Assembly: GCA_964490325.1 (NCBI GenBank)
Contig: CAZBBX010000005.1
Coordinates: forward strand, 1-64,000
Direction: 5' to 3'
DNA length: 64,000 bases
DNA from: DAOPJM01 sp964490325
GTDB taxonomy: Bacteria; Bacillota; Clostridia; Christensenellales; CAG-138
The position numbers were made by a program, and so were the translations under genes. Below the pieces are notes generated by a model. That model saw nothing but the letters and a program-made list of their open reading frames with translations. It was not told the DNA's origin and did not search any database. The first letter of the stretch is position 1; the number at the start of each line of letters is the position of its first letter. Positions 25,858 to 35,200 of this stretch are shown in pieces.

Positions 25858-25893
25858 AAAAGGGGCTTGACACGCTGCCAAGCCCCCGTTTTT
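25858..25893. terminator. Terminator between the regulator promoter and the zinc-ribbon gene
   Basis: GGGGCTTG (25862-25869) pairs with CAAGCCCC (25879-25886); A-run on the left and T-run on the right make it bidirectional. It ends the minus-strand gene at 25922. Confidence 0.88.
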
Positions 25894-25921
25894 AGGATCG
25901 ATCTTTGCTTTTACAAAGCGC

Positions 25922-26404
25922 CTATTTCATCAACTTCCACTCGCCGATGATGGGCAGCTTTTTCTTCTTGCCCTTGAGGGCGTTGACGATGCCGATGATC
26001 GCCAGCACGGTCACGGCGATGCTCAGAAGCCAAATGATGAGGGAGATGTACCAAGGGGTCTGCGTCACCTCCACAGGAATGCCCCATATCTCTTTGACCG
26101 TGGTGACCTTGATGAGGTTGAGCAAAATATCCACGATGCAATAGCCGACCCACACGATGAACAGGTTGAAGCCCTGCTTGGCGTGGTACTGCGCGTAGGC
26201 GGAACCCTTGCGCGCATACAGCGGAATGAACACCAACGGCCCCAAATAGGCCAGCACTGCCATCCACTTGTTGTCCTCGTAGTCCTTTGTCCGCTCGTCC
26301 GACGGCGCAGCCTGATGCTCCGCTGCTTCTACCGGCGCTCCGCAGTTGGAGCAAAACGTGGAATCCTCTTCCAGCTTCGCACCGCATTTGTTGCAAAATG
26401 CCAT
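25922..26404 (-). CDS. Zinc-ribbon membrane protein
   Basis: A 160-residue protein. The N-terminus is a zinc ribbon (CNKCGAKLEEDSTFCSNCG: two CxxC pairs), followed by a polar linker and about three transmembrane segments (near 48-65, 80-105, 118-143), and a basic tail (KGKKKK). This matches the common bacterial zinc-ribbon plus DUF4870-type membrane proteins of unknown function. It has its own terminator and no operon partner. Confidence 0.75.
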   Translation of the reverse strand: MAFCNKCGAKLEEDSTFCSNCGAPVEAAEHQAAPSDERTKDYEDNKWMAVLAYLGPLVFIPLYARKGSAYAQYHAKQGFNLFIVWVGYCIVDILLNLIKVTTVKEIWGIPVEVTQTPWYISLIIWLLSIAVTVLAIIGIVNALKGKKKKLPIIGEWKLMK

Positions 26405-26565
26405 TCTGTTGCCCTCCCATTGTTTAGTGTGGCGATCCCGCGAACACCTCTATGGTCGGCAAGGGTCGCCAACGCATAAACCTTTCGCGATCTCTTTATA
26501 AATATACTACAGATCTTCGCCGTGTACAATACTTTTGCGCACATCCGAAAGAATTATATTCCTTC

Positions 26566-26594
26566 TTGCCGCCTTCCTAAAAAAGTACTATACT
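26566..26594 (+). promoter_or_regulatory. Sigma-A promoter of the ModE-like/dapF unit
   Basis: TTGCCG at 26566-26571, 17-base spacer, TATACT at 26589-26594, 24 bases before the ATG at 26619. Confidence 0.65.
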
Positions 26595-26618
26595 GATAAA
26601 AAAGCACGGGAGGCGGCT

Positions 26619-26963
26619 ATGGATCAACTGCGCTATACGCTGGTACTGCGTGTGTACGGCGAGGAGAAGGTGTTTGGCCCCGGGATAGCGGAGCTGCTGG
26701 AAAGGGTGGACGCGCTGCACTCTCTGCGCAAGGCTACGATCGCCATGGGCATGGCCTACTCCAAGGCGTGGAGCATCATCAAGACTGCCGAAAAGGGCTT
26801 GGGCTTTCCGCTGCTGGAGACGGCCACAGGCGGCCGCGGCGGCGGCGGCGCGGAGCTGACCGAGCGCGCAAGGCGTTTCCTTGCCGCCTATCGGCGCTTT
26901 GAGCAGGTCGTGCACGAGTACGCCGATGAGAGCTTTTTGGAACTGTTTGGAGAGGAATCATGA
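26619..26963 (+). CDS. ModE-like winged-helix regulator (LysR-type HTH only)
   Basis: A 114-residue protein consisting of one LysR/ModE-type winged helix. The hallmark is AMGMAYSKAWSIIKTAEKGLG followed by FPLLETATGGRGGGGAELTE, which is the recognition helix and wing of ModE N-terminal domains; the molybdate-binding Di-mop domain is absent. Standalone versions are often annotated as molybdenum-dependent regulators, but ligand control cannot come from this chain. The ATG at 26619 has GGGAGG before it. The stop overlaps the dapF ATG by four bases (ATGA), so the two are translationally coupled, an unexpected pairing with lysine/peptidoglycan biosynthesis. Confidence 0.8.
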   Translation: MDQLRYTLVLRVYGEEKVFGPGIAELLERVDALHSLRKATIAMGMAYSKAWSIIKTAEKGLGFPLLETATGGRGGGGAELTERARRFLAAYRRFEQVVHEYADESFLELFGEES

Positions 26964-27796
26964 AATTTGTAAAAATGCACGGGCTGGGCAACGACTTTGC
27001 GCTCATCGACGCACGCTGTCTGCCCGAGACGGACTGGAACGCCCTTGCGCCGCGCATGTGCGAGCGCCACACGGGGATAGGCGCGGACGGCCTGCTGCTG
27101 CTGCTGCCCTCGGAAACGGCGGATGTGCGGATGCGCATCGTCAACGCGGACGGGAGCGAGGCCGAAATGTGCGGCAACGGCATCCGCTGCTTTGCCAAGT
27201 ATGCCTATGAGCGCGGCGCAATCGAGGCGGGCAGGACAAACTTTTCCGTGGAGACGGGTGCGGGCGTGATGCGCCCAACGGTGCTTACGGACAAGGGCGT
27301 GGTCACGGCGGTGCGCGTGGACATGGGCAAGCCCTTCTTAGAGGCCGACGACGTCCCCGCACGCTGCGCCAAGGCCGTGGTGGATCGCCCCCTGCTGCTT
27401 CCAAACGGCGAGATCGTGCGCGTGACGTCCCTCAGGCTCGGCGTGCCCCATACCATCATTTTTGTAAACGACGCCTTGTCCGCCCCCGTGGAGCGGCTCG
27501 GCCCCATGGTGGAGCGCGATCCCTTCTATCCGCAGGGGACGAACGTGAACTTCGTGTCCCGCTTGGACGAGAACACCTATCGCATTCGCACTTGGGAGCG
27601 GGGCTGCGGCCCGACCCTTGCCTGCGGCACGGGCGCCTGCTCCGCTGCGGTGGCGGGCATCCTAAACGGCGACCCGCGGCAGGTGAAGCGCCTGCTGCTG
27701 CCATTGGGCGAGCTTACGATCGACTGGGCAAAGGACGAGCATGTGTACATGACCGGCCCCGCCGCCGAGGTCTATACGGGAGAATGGAACAGCTGA
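26960..27796 (+). CDS. dapF: Diaminopimelate epimerase
   Basis: A 278-residue cofactor-independent epimerase that converts LL- to meso-diaminopimelate for peptidoglycan and lysine. The two catalytic cysteines sit in EMCGNGIRCFAKY (near residue 73) and LACGTGACSAAV (near 222), and the N-terminal KMHGLGNDFALID and GTNVNFV are typical. Length matches the family. The start overlaps the upstream ModE-like gene (ATGA) with GAGG just before it. Confidence 0.97.
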   Translation: MKFVKMHGLGNDFALIDARCLPETDWNALAPRMCERHTGIGADGLLLLLPSETADVRMRIVNADGSEAEMCGNGIRCFAKYAYERGAIEAGRTNFSVETGAGVMRPTVLTDKGVVTAVRVDMGKPFLEADDVPARCAKAVVDRPLLLPNGEIVRVTSLRLGVPHTIIFVNDALSAPVERLGPMVERDPFYPQGTNVNFVSRLDENTYRIRTWERGCGPTLACGTGACSAAVAGILNGDPRQVKRLLLPLGELTIDWAKDEHVYMTGPAAEVYTGEWNS

Positions 27797-27886
27797 CGGG
27801 GCTGCTGCGGGAGCTTCCCTTGCCCCTTGGAGAACCAAGGCGGCAGCGTTACTTTTTATTGATGATCTGACAGCTTGGAGGATAGT

Positions 27887-28423
27887 ATGGCAAAAAGACA
27901 AAAGACCGCATTTGAACAGAGCGCCTCGAAAAGCGAGCTGCTGTGGAAGGATCGCAAGCGCTACTTGGGCTTGCCCCTCTCCTTCACGCGCTATTCGGTG
28001 GACAACGACCGCCTGTATGTGAAGAAGGGCTTCTTCAACACCGAGACCGACGAGGTGCTGCTCTACCGCATCTTGGACATCCAGTCCAAGCGCAGCTTTG
28101 GGCAGAAGCTCTGCGGCGTGGGAACCATCGTTCTATACAACGCCGACGCAAGCGACGGCACGCTGGAGCTGAAGAATGTCAAGAAGGTCGATAAGCTGCG
28201 CAGCTTTTTGAGCAACATCATCGAGCAGCGCCGCAGCGAAAAGGGCATCACGGGTCGCGAGATGTACGGCGTAGGCGCAGCCAATATCGGCGGCAGCAAC
28301 CAGCAAAACGGCGTTGACCGCGATGGGGACGGCATCCCCGACGGACCGATGGCGCCCCCGCCTCCCCCCGCTCCCTTCCGCGATACCGACGGCGATGGCA
28401 TTCCCGACAGCATGGGCGCGTAA
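27887..28423 (+). CDS. Bacterial PH-domain protein with C-terminal DxDGDGIPD repeats
   Basis: A 178-residue protein. Residues about 20-115 resemble the bacterial PH domain (YdbT/bPH2 type): RYLGLPLSFTRYSVDNDRLY, then YRILDIQSKRSFGQKLCGVG, without the usual transmembrane helices. The C-terminus holds two Asp-rich motifs, DRDGDGIPDG and DTDGDGIPDS, separated by a Pro-rich stretch (PPPPPAPF); these are thrombospondin-type-3/EF-hand-like calcium-binding loops, normally extracellular, and odd on a protein with no signal peptide. The ATG at 27887 has TTGGAGG upstream. Function unknown. Confidence 0.75.
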   Translation: MAKRQKTAFEQSASKSELLWKDRKRYLGLPLSFTRYSVDNDRLYVKKGFFNTETDEVLLYRILDIQSKRSFGQKLCGVGTIVLYNADASDGTLELKNVKKVDKLRSFLSNIIEQRRSEKGITGREMYGVGAANIGGSNQQNGVDRDGDGIPDGPMAPPPPPAPFRDTDGDGIPDSMGA

Positions 28424-28486
28424 GCGCCAAGCGCTCTTTGACCGCGGCAGCCGCCGCTTACCTGCTTAACGGTGTTTTTCGCGCAT

Positions 28487-28529
28487 AAGCCGCCGCGGAT
28501 CTGCCCGCAAAAGCGGCTTCTTGCTTTTT
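28487..28529 (+). terminator. Possible terminator after the PH-domain gene
   Basis: AAGCCGC (28487-28493) pairs with GCGGCTT (28513-28519), followed by CTTGCTTTTTC. The loop is long (19 bases), so it is moderate at best. Confidence 0.5.
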
Positions 28530-28576
28530 CTTGCGAAAATCCCGCCTCTTTTTCGGAAAATTCCTGCTGTCGGTGG

Positions 28577-28605
28577 TTGACAAAAGGACTTGAAATCGGT
28601 ACAAT
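28577..28605 (+). promoter_or_regulatory. Sigma-A promoter of yceD-rpmF
   Basis: TTGACA at 28577-28582, 17-base spacer, TACAAT at 28600-28605, 24 bases before the ATG at 28630. Confidence 0.85.
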
Positions 28606-28629
28606 AACTGTTGGCTTTAGGAGTAGCGC

Positions 28630-29145
28630 ATGGAATTGTGGATCGAGGAAGCGCGTAAGCGCAACGGCGAAATATTTCCCTTCACCCTCCGCGAGCGGTT
28701 GACGGACACGGACTACGGTACGCGTTCCCTCCGCTTTGTGGACGAGCTGACGCTGAACGGACAGTTCCGTTTCGACGGCAAGGCTTTCTTGGTGGAGGCG
28801 CAGGCCGCCGTATCCTACGAGGCCGTCTGCGCTCGCTGCAACAGGACGTTCACCCAGCCGCTGGAATTTGCTCTTTCGGAGCGATTTGTGCGGCAAGGCA
28901 CGGCTTTGGACGATGATGCGGAAAGCTACCCCTGCGAGGGCGATCACATCGATCTGACGCAGGCGGTGCTGGACAATCTGTTCCTCAACCTGCCGCTTGT
29001 CGAGCTGTGCAAGCCCGACTGCAAGGGTCTGTGCCCCGTGTGCGGCTGCGACCGCAACGAGCAAAGCTGCGGCTGCTCCGAAGGTCCGAGAAACAGCGCC
29101 TTTGATGCGCTGCTTCAATGGCAGAACGAAAATAAGGAGGTGTAA
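28630..29145 (+). CDS. YceD/DUF177 family protein
   Basis: A 171-residue DUF177 protein, nearly always encoded just before rpmF and linked to rRNA/ribosome maturation in bacteria and plastids. The zinc-type cysteines are conserved (VCARCNRTFTQPL near residue 60) and a second Cys-rich cluster occurs at the C-terminus (CKPDCKGLCPVCGCDRNE, then SCGC), as in clostridial members. It is two bases upstream of rpmF with AGGAGG at the junction. TAGGAG precedes its own ATG. Confidence 0.92.
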   Translation: MELWIEEARKRNGEIFPFTLRERLTDTDYGTRSLRFVDELTLNGQFRFDGKAFLVEAQAAVSYEAVCARCNRTFTQPLEFALSERFVRQGTALDDDAESYPCEGDHIDLTQAVLDNLFLNLPLVELCKPDCKGLCPVCGCDRNEQSCGCSEGPRNSAFDALLQWQNENKEV

Positions 29146-29147
29146 TC

Positions 29148-29345
29148 ATGGCAGTACCCAAGACAAAAACATCCAAGGCAAGGCGGAACTCGCGTCGTGC
29201 GAGTAACTTTAAGCTCGAACAGCCCAACATGATGGAGTGCCCTCAGTGTCACGAGCTGAAGCCCGCTCATACCGTGTGCAAGAGCTGCGGGTATTACGAT
29301 GGCGCGCAAGTCATCGACATGGACAAGAAGGATAAAAAAGACTGA
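29148..29345 (+). CDS. rpmF: 50S ribosomal protein bL32, zinc-binding form
   Basis: A 65-residue ribosomal protein with the canonical start MAVPKTKTSKARRNSRRAS and a zinc finger made of CPQC and CKSC. The C-terminus is a Lys/Asp tail. The Zn-containing form implies replete zinc or absence of the Cys-less paralogue here. It is translated from an AGGAGG site overlapping the end of yceD. The usual downstream plsX/fapR are missing; two tandem terminators follow. Confidence 0.97.
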   Translation: MAVPKTKTSKARRNSRRASNFKLEQPNMMECPQCHELKPAHTVCKSCGYYDGAQVIDMDKKDKKD

Positions 29346-29425
29346 TCCATGAAGCACCGCCCATCCAAATTCGGGGCTGTCTTACGGAGACGCTAAGGCA
29401 GTCCTGTTTTCTGTACACGCACATT

Positions 29426-29521
29426 GCGCCCCGACAGGGCGCTTTTTTTGCCGTCAAAGACGGCTTCGTCAAAGCTTTGACCTTTTGATGAGGTGGCCGC
29501 GCCCGCAGGGGCGCTTTTTTG
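29426..29521 (+). terminator. Two tandem terminators around a dispersed hairpin
   Basis: Terminator 1: GCGCCC (29426-29431)/GGGCGC (29437-29442) plus a T7 run. Terminator 2: GCGCCC (29499-29504)/GGGCGC (29509-29514) plus a T-run. Between them are GCCGTC-AAA-GACGGC (29450-29464), also found at 7139-7153, and the perfect palindrome GTCAAAGCTTTGAC (29468-29481). The rest of 29346-29638 shows nothing else. Confidence 0.85.
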
Positions 29522-29638
29522 TTGCGCATGCACGACGCCAAAATACAACGAAGGACTGCCGCTGGCAGTCCCCCGAAGCAATAGAGGATATTATCGATTC
29601 ACGAGCCTGCGTTGCCGCCGACTCCTTGGATCGCTTGG

Positions 29639-30985
29639 TTAGACGAGACCCTGCGCCATCATGGCGTCAGCGACCTTCTTGAAGCCTGCGATGTTCGCGC
29701 CTGCGACCAGGTTATAGCCCAGACCGCATTCTTCGGCAGCCTTCATGGAGGAGTCGTGGATGTTGACCATGATGTTGTGCAGCATCTTGTCGACTTCCTC
29801 GGCGCTCCAGCTCAGGCGCTCGGAGTTCTGGCTCATCTCCAGACCGGACACGGCCACGCCGCCTGCGTTGACCGCCTTGGACGGGGCGACCACAAGGCCC
29901 TTGTTCATCAGGAAGTACAGCGCCTCGTTGGTGGTGGGCATGTTGGCGACCTCGATGTAGTACTTGGTGCCGTTGCCAAGGATCTGCTCGGCTTCCTTCA
30001 TGCCGATCTCGTTTTGGAACGCGCAGGGCATGCAGATGTCCGCCTTGTGACCCCAAGGCTTTTCCTTCGGGAAGAAGGCCACGCCGAACTTCTCGGCGTA
30101 ATCCTGCACGCGGTTGCGGCCGCTGCTGCGCATTTCGACCATGTAGTCGAACTTTTCCTGCGTGGCAACGCCGTCGGGATCGTAGATGTAGCCGTCGGGA
30201 CCCGCAAGCGTGACGACCTTGCCGCCCAGCTCTGCGACCTTCTTGCAGACGCCCCAGCTCACATTGCCGAAGCCGGAGATGGCGATCTGCTTGCCCACGA
30301 TGCTGTCGTGCTCGTGCTTGAGGACTTCGCACAGGTAGTATACCGCGCCGTAGCCGGTGGCTTCGGGACGAATGAGGCTGCCGCCGAAGCTGGGGCCCTT
30401 GCCCGTCAACACGCCGTTTTCAAAGCCGTTGCGGATGCGCTTGTACTGCCCAAAGAGGAAGCCGATCTCGCGGCCGCCCACGCCGATGTCGCCTGCGGGG
30501 ACGTCGATGTTGGGGCCGATGTGGCGCTGCAGCTCGGTCATAAAGGACTGGCAGAAGCGCATGATCTCCATGTCGGACTTGCCGTTGGGATCAAAGTCGG
30601 AACCGCCCTTGCCGCCGCCCATGGGCAGGGTGGTCAGGCTGTTCTTGAAGGTCTGCTCGAAGCCCAAGAACTTCATGACGGACAGATTCACATGCGACGC
30701 AAAACGCAGGCCGCCCTTGTAAGGCCCGATGGCGCTGTTGAACTGCACACGGAAGCCGCGGTTCACGCGCACCTTTCCCTCGTCATCCATCCAAGGAACG
30801 CGGAATTCAATGACGCGCTCCGGCTCGACCAGCCGCTCGAGCAAGCCCGCTTTTTCGTATTCGGGATGCTTGTCAACGACCACTTCAAGGCTCTTGAGCA
30901 CTTCTTCGACTGTCTGCAAAAATTCAGGCTCGTGCGCATCGCGCTTCTTGACCATTTCCAACACGCGTTCGGTATAGCTGTTCAT
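29639..30985 (-). CDS. gdhA: NADP-type glutamate dehydrogenase
   Basis: A 448-residue hexameric glutamate dehydrogenase joining ammonia and 2-oxoglutarate. Typical features: PYKGGLRFASHVNLSVMKFL, the catalytic lysine region LPMGGGKGGSDFDP, the substrate loop PAGDIGVGGREIGFLFG, and the nucleotide-binding ISGFGNVSWGV. Length and the anabolic-type sequence fit NADP enzymes; cofactor choice is inferred. The ATG at 30985 has GTGGAGG upstream. It is a single-gene unit with its own consensus-like promoter. Confidence 0.96.
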   Translation of the reverse strand: MNSYTERVLEMVKKRDAHEPEFLQTVEEVLKSLEVVVDKHPEYEKAGLLERLVEPERVIEFRVPWMDDEGKVRVNRGFRVQFNSAIGPYKGGLRFASHVNLSVMKFLGFEQTFKNSLTTLPMGGGKGGSDFDPNGKSDMEIMRFCQSFMTELQRHIGPNIDVPAGDIGVGGREIGFLFGQYKRIRNGFENGVLTGKGPSFGGSLIRPEATGYGAVYYLCEVLKHEHDSIVGKQIAISGFGNVSWGVCKKVAELGGKVVTLAGPDGYIYDPDGVATQEKFDYMVEMRSSGRNRVQDYAEKFGVAFFPKEKPWGHKADICMPCAFQNEIGMKEAEQILGNGTKYYIEVANMPTTNEALYFLMNKGLVVAPSKAVNAGGVAVSGLEMSQNSERLSWSAEEVDKMLHNIMVNIHDSSMKAAEECGLGYNLVAGANIAGFKKVADAMMAQGLV

Positions 30986-31292
30986 GCGATCCTCCACTAA
31001 AACTTGCATTTTCGGCCAAACATGACCGATCAGTTTCATCATATCACTTTTTGCCCTCTTGTCAATCGACGCAAAGCCCCGCGGACAAGCGTTTTGAGAA
31101 TATATTTAATCATATCCAAAAAGAGGGAAAACCCGCACAAAAGCGCCGTCCGAAGCGCCGCTTCCCGCATGAAAATTCGCCGCCCCGCCGCCCCCTGAAC
31201 GCGTCCGTGCCCGCAGGTGAAATGCCGTTTTTCCTTTACTATCTTTGCGAACCATGCTAAAATAGGAGAAAAGCAGAGCGTGGGGTGGAAAA
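30986..31292. promoter_or_regulatory. Divergent promoter region of gdhA and the R-M locus
   Basis: 307 bases. Minus strand for gdhA: TTGACA (31060-31065), 16-base spacer, TATGAT (31038-31043). Plus strand for the R-M locus: TTTACT (31235-31240), 17-base spacer, TAAAAT (31258-31263) preceded by TGC. The middle (31070-31230) shows no gene. Confidence 0.7.
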
Positions 31293-32273
31293 ATGCAGGC
31301 CATTGCATCGCAGCAGATCGACGTGAAGGAAAATGGGCTTGCCGCATTGTCGTTGAGCATTCTTGGAGTACTGCTGGCAGATAAGACGACCGGCAGCAAC
31401 ATCCTGTGGGCGACCGATGATTACGCCGCAAACGGCGAGGGCTATCGCAGCACCGAGCGGATCGAGATCTCCAAGATCACCGGTGCGCATGGGGAGCTCA
31501 TACGCCCCCGCGTACAAAAGACCAGCGACAAAAAGCAAACGCGCATTCGCAACATGGCGGAGGTCTTCACGCCGTCATGGGTATGCAACAAGCAAAACAA
31601 TCTCATTGACAGCGCTTGGTTTTCGCGGGAAGCCGTTTTTAACACAGAGACGGACGGCGCTTGGATCCCGTCTGCCGAGCCGATCGCCTTTGAAAGCACA
31701 GGGAAGAAGACTTGGGAACGGTACGTTGCTGCGCAGCGCATTGAGATCACCTGCGGCGAAGCGCCCTACCTTGCGAGCCGCTATGACACGGTAAGCGGCG
31801 CTCCCATTCCGCTGCAGGCGCGCATCGGGCTGCTGGATCGAAAGCTGCGCGTGGTCAATGAAAACGCAAAGGACGACGCCGACTGGCTGCACCACTCGAT
31901 CCGCGCCTTTCAGAGCGTGTACGGATTTGAGTTTCAAGGCGACAATTTGCTGTTGGCGCGGGAGAACCTTTTGCAAAGCTTCATCGACTACTACACGGCA
32001 CGCATGCAGCAAGCCCCGTCTGTCAAGCTTTTGCGGATCATCGCCAACATCATCGCGTGGAATATTTGGCAGATGGACGGCCTTAAATATGTAGTCCCCT
32101 ACAGCTGCCACGATGAAAAGTCCGTCACCTCTCTGCTTGGGACTACCGAGACCTTTCCCTGCCCCGGCTGTAGAAGCAACAACATGCACAGGCATAACGG
32201 AGTCTATTGCAGGGTCATGGATTGGCGTTCCAAGAGGAGCGTTCGGTTCATCGACATGATAAAAGCGAGGTAG
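31293..32273 (+). CDS. Companion protein of helicase-methylase R-M locus with N6-methyltransferase-like motifs
   Basis: A 326-residue protein found beside Eco57I-like helicase-methylase genes. It resembles the SAM-binding half of an N6-adenine methyltransferase: NMAEVFTPSWVC (88-98) matches the motif X region (cf. EFYTP/QFFTP), EITCGEAPYLASRYD (151-165) is in the place of motif I (DPxxGxG) though the glycines are degenerate, and YGFEFQGDNLLLARENLL (210-227) resembles motif II/III. No NPPY is present here; it is in the next gene, five bases downstream. The C-terminus carries CPGC and a further Cys in HNGVYCRV, possibly a zinc knuckle. I infer a split methyltransferase. GTGGGGTGG lies before the ATG. 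Confidence 0.6.
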   Translation: MQAIASQQIDVKENGLAALSLSILGVLLADKTTGSNILWATDDYAANGEGYRSTERIEISKITGAHGELIRPRVQKTSDKKQTRIRNMAEVFTPSWVCNKQNNLIDSAWFSREAVFNTETDGAWIPSAEPIAFESTGKKTWERYVAAQRIEITCGEAPYLASRYDTVSGAPIPLQARIGLLDRKLRVVNENAKDDADWLHHSIRAFQSVYGFEFQGDNLLLARENLLQSFIDYYTARMQQAPSVKLLRIIANIIAWNIWQMDGLKYVVPYSCHDEKSVTSLLGTTETFPCPGCRSNNMHRHNGVYCRVMDWRSKRSVRFIDMIKAR

Positions 32274-32277
32274 AGCC

Positions 32278-35200
32278 ATGGAGCAAAGAACCATACCAAA
32301 GATCGTCTATGTGCCGACCGTATCCTACAAGCTGATCTATGTGTTTTGCGTACACGATGCGGCGCATGAAGGCTTGCTCAAGGTGGGGGACGCCTCCTTG
32401 CCCACCTTGGCCGCGCCTGACACGCTTTTGCCAAATTGCAGCGCGCTCAATGCGGCTGCAAGAGCGCGTATCAACAGCTACACCATCACCGCGGGGGTCT
32501 CCTACCATCTTTTGTATACCGAGCTTGCGATACGCCGCGAGACCCGCGACGACGGGAGCACGGAAACAGTGGCATTCCGCGACGGCAGCGTACATGCGGT
32601 ACTGAGCAATTCGGGCATTGCAAAGGTCTATCCCAATGAAGTCAACGCAAACGAGTGGTTCCGAACGGATCTTGCCACGGTGCTGAACGCCATCAAGGCG
32701 GTCAAGCAGGGCAGAAGAACGCTGTATGCCTCGGAGATCACCCCCGCCGACGCCGTGGAGATCCTTCTGCGTCAAGAGCAGGAGGACGCCATCCAAAAGA
32801 CCATTGAGCGCTTCCGCCGCGGTGACAGCATGCTGTGGAACGCCAAGATGCGCTACGGCAAGACGGTCACGGCGCTGTCCTTGGTCAAGCGGCAGCTTGA
32901 CAAGTATCAAAAGACCATCATCGTCACCCATCGCCCCGTTGTGCAAAGCGGCTGGCAGGAAGATTTCTACAAGGTGTTTCGCAATTCGGACTGCGTCTTT
33001 GCCGCCAAGGATCACGACTCGGACAATCCCGAGGAGAGCAGCAGGATCGATTCTGCCAACGAGCTGCAGCTTAAAAGCCTTGTCACAGGCGGCAAACCCT
33101 TCATCTACTTCGCTTCCATCCAAGATCTGCGCGGCTCCAAGCAGGTGGGCGGCAGCTTCAACAAGAACAACGCCATCTTCAAAATGCACTGGGATCTGGT
33201 CATCAACGATGAAGCGCACGAGGGCACGCAGACCGACCTTGGCAAGCGCGTCACAACGGAGTTGACCTCCAAGGACACCAAGGTGCTGTCGCTTTCCGGT
33301 ACGCCTTTCAACATCCTCTACCAATACGATGACGACAGTATCTACACCTGGGACTATTGCATGGAGCAGGCGATGAAGCTGGAGTGGGACAAGACGCATC
33401 CGGGCGATCCCAACCCCTATGCTTCCCTGCCGCAGATGCACATCTTTACCTACGAACTTGGCGACATCATCCGTGGGCTTTCCCCGGAGCTTGCAGGCAA
33501 GGCCTTCACCTTCACCGAGTTCTTCCGCACTTGGAGCGGCGATCCCCAAAAGGACGGCGAGGACGTTCCGCACGGGAAACACATCGGCGATTTTGTGCGT
33601 GAAGCGGATATCGTCAAGTTTCTGAACCTTATCACGACCAAGAGCGACGAGAGCGACTATCCCTTTGCCACGGAGGAGCATCGGCGCTTCTTCCAACACA
33701 CGCTTTGGATGATCCCCGGCGTAAAGGAAGCAAAGGCGCTCAGCAAGCTCCTTAGGGAGCATCCGATCTTCCGAAACTTTGGGATCGCAAACGTGGCGGG
33801 TGAGGGGGACGACTTTGAGGATCAGCACTACACCGACGCCCTTGCCCTCGTCAAAAAGACCATTCGGGACAACGACTATTCCATCACGCTTTCCTGCGGG
33901 AAGCTGACCACAGGCGTTACCATCAAGGAATGGACGGCCTGCATGATGCTTTCCGGCTCTTACTTCACAGCGGCGTCCACCTATCTGCAGACCATCTTTC
34001 GCGTACAGTCCCCCGGCAGCATCGACGGCAAGGCAAAGGAGCACTGCTACGTTTTCGACTTTGCCCCGGATCGCACGCTCAGGGTACTGGCCGAAGCGGC
34101 AAATGTCGCAAGGAAGGGCGGAACGGGCGGTACCAAGACGGACGATGCACACCGCGCCGCCATGCGAAAGTTTTTGAACTTCTGCCCCGTGCTGGCGATC
34201 TCGGGCACGAGCATGAAACCCTACAGCGTCGACACCATGATGCAGCAGATCAAGCGCATCTATGCCGAGAAGGCCATCCGTTCGGGCTTCGACGACGCCT
34301 CCATCTACAACGACCGCTTGTTCACACTGGACAAGGAAGCAGAGGAGCTGCTGGCGGCGCTGAAGGCGCAGATCGGCGCGACCAAGGCCATCGACAGCGG
34401 CAATGAGGTGAAAGTCAGCCACAACGGCCTGACCGAAGAGGAATACGAGCAGCAGAAGGAGATCCAAAAGAAGCCCAAGCGAGAGCGGACGCCCGAGGAG
34501 CTTGCACAGCTTGCGCAGCACAAGGAGCAGCTCAAGCAGCGCAACAACGCCATCTCCATCCTGCGCGGCGTATCGGTGCGTATGCCGCTGCTGATCTTTG
34601 GCGCGGACGTTCCCTTTGACGAGGACATCACCATCGAGCGCTTTGTCGACATGGTCGACGACAGCTCTTGGACGGAGTTCATGCCCCGCGGCGTGACCAA
34701 GGACGTCTTTAGAAAGCTGATCCCCTTCTATGACGGGGACGTCTTTCTTGCCGCCGGCAAGGAGATCCGCGAACAGGCAAAACGCGCCGACGGTCTGCTG
34801 CCCACAGAGCGCGTGCAGACGATAGCACAGCTGTTTTCGTACTTCAAAAACCCCGACAAGGAGACCGTCCTCACCCCGTGGCGCGTGGTCAACCTGCACA
34901 TGAGCGATACGCTGGGCGGCTATGATTTCTTTGACGAGGCGCACGAGCAGTCCCTTGACACACCGCGCCTTGTTGACCGCGGCGCCGTGTCGTTTGAGAC
35001 GCTTTTGAACCCCGACGCCAAGATCCTTGAAATCAATTCCAAGACGGGTCTGTATCCGCTGTATGTCAGCTACAGCATCTATCGCGCCAAGTGCGAGGCC
35101 TTTTTGCACCCCGCACAGGCGGAGCAAGCGCGGGAAAAGCGAGAGCTTACCATCAAAAAGCAGCAGCAGCTGTGGGAGGCGACCGTGCGGGAGTGCGTGT

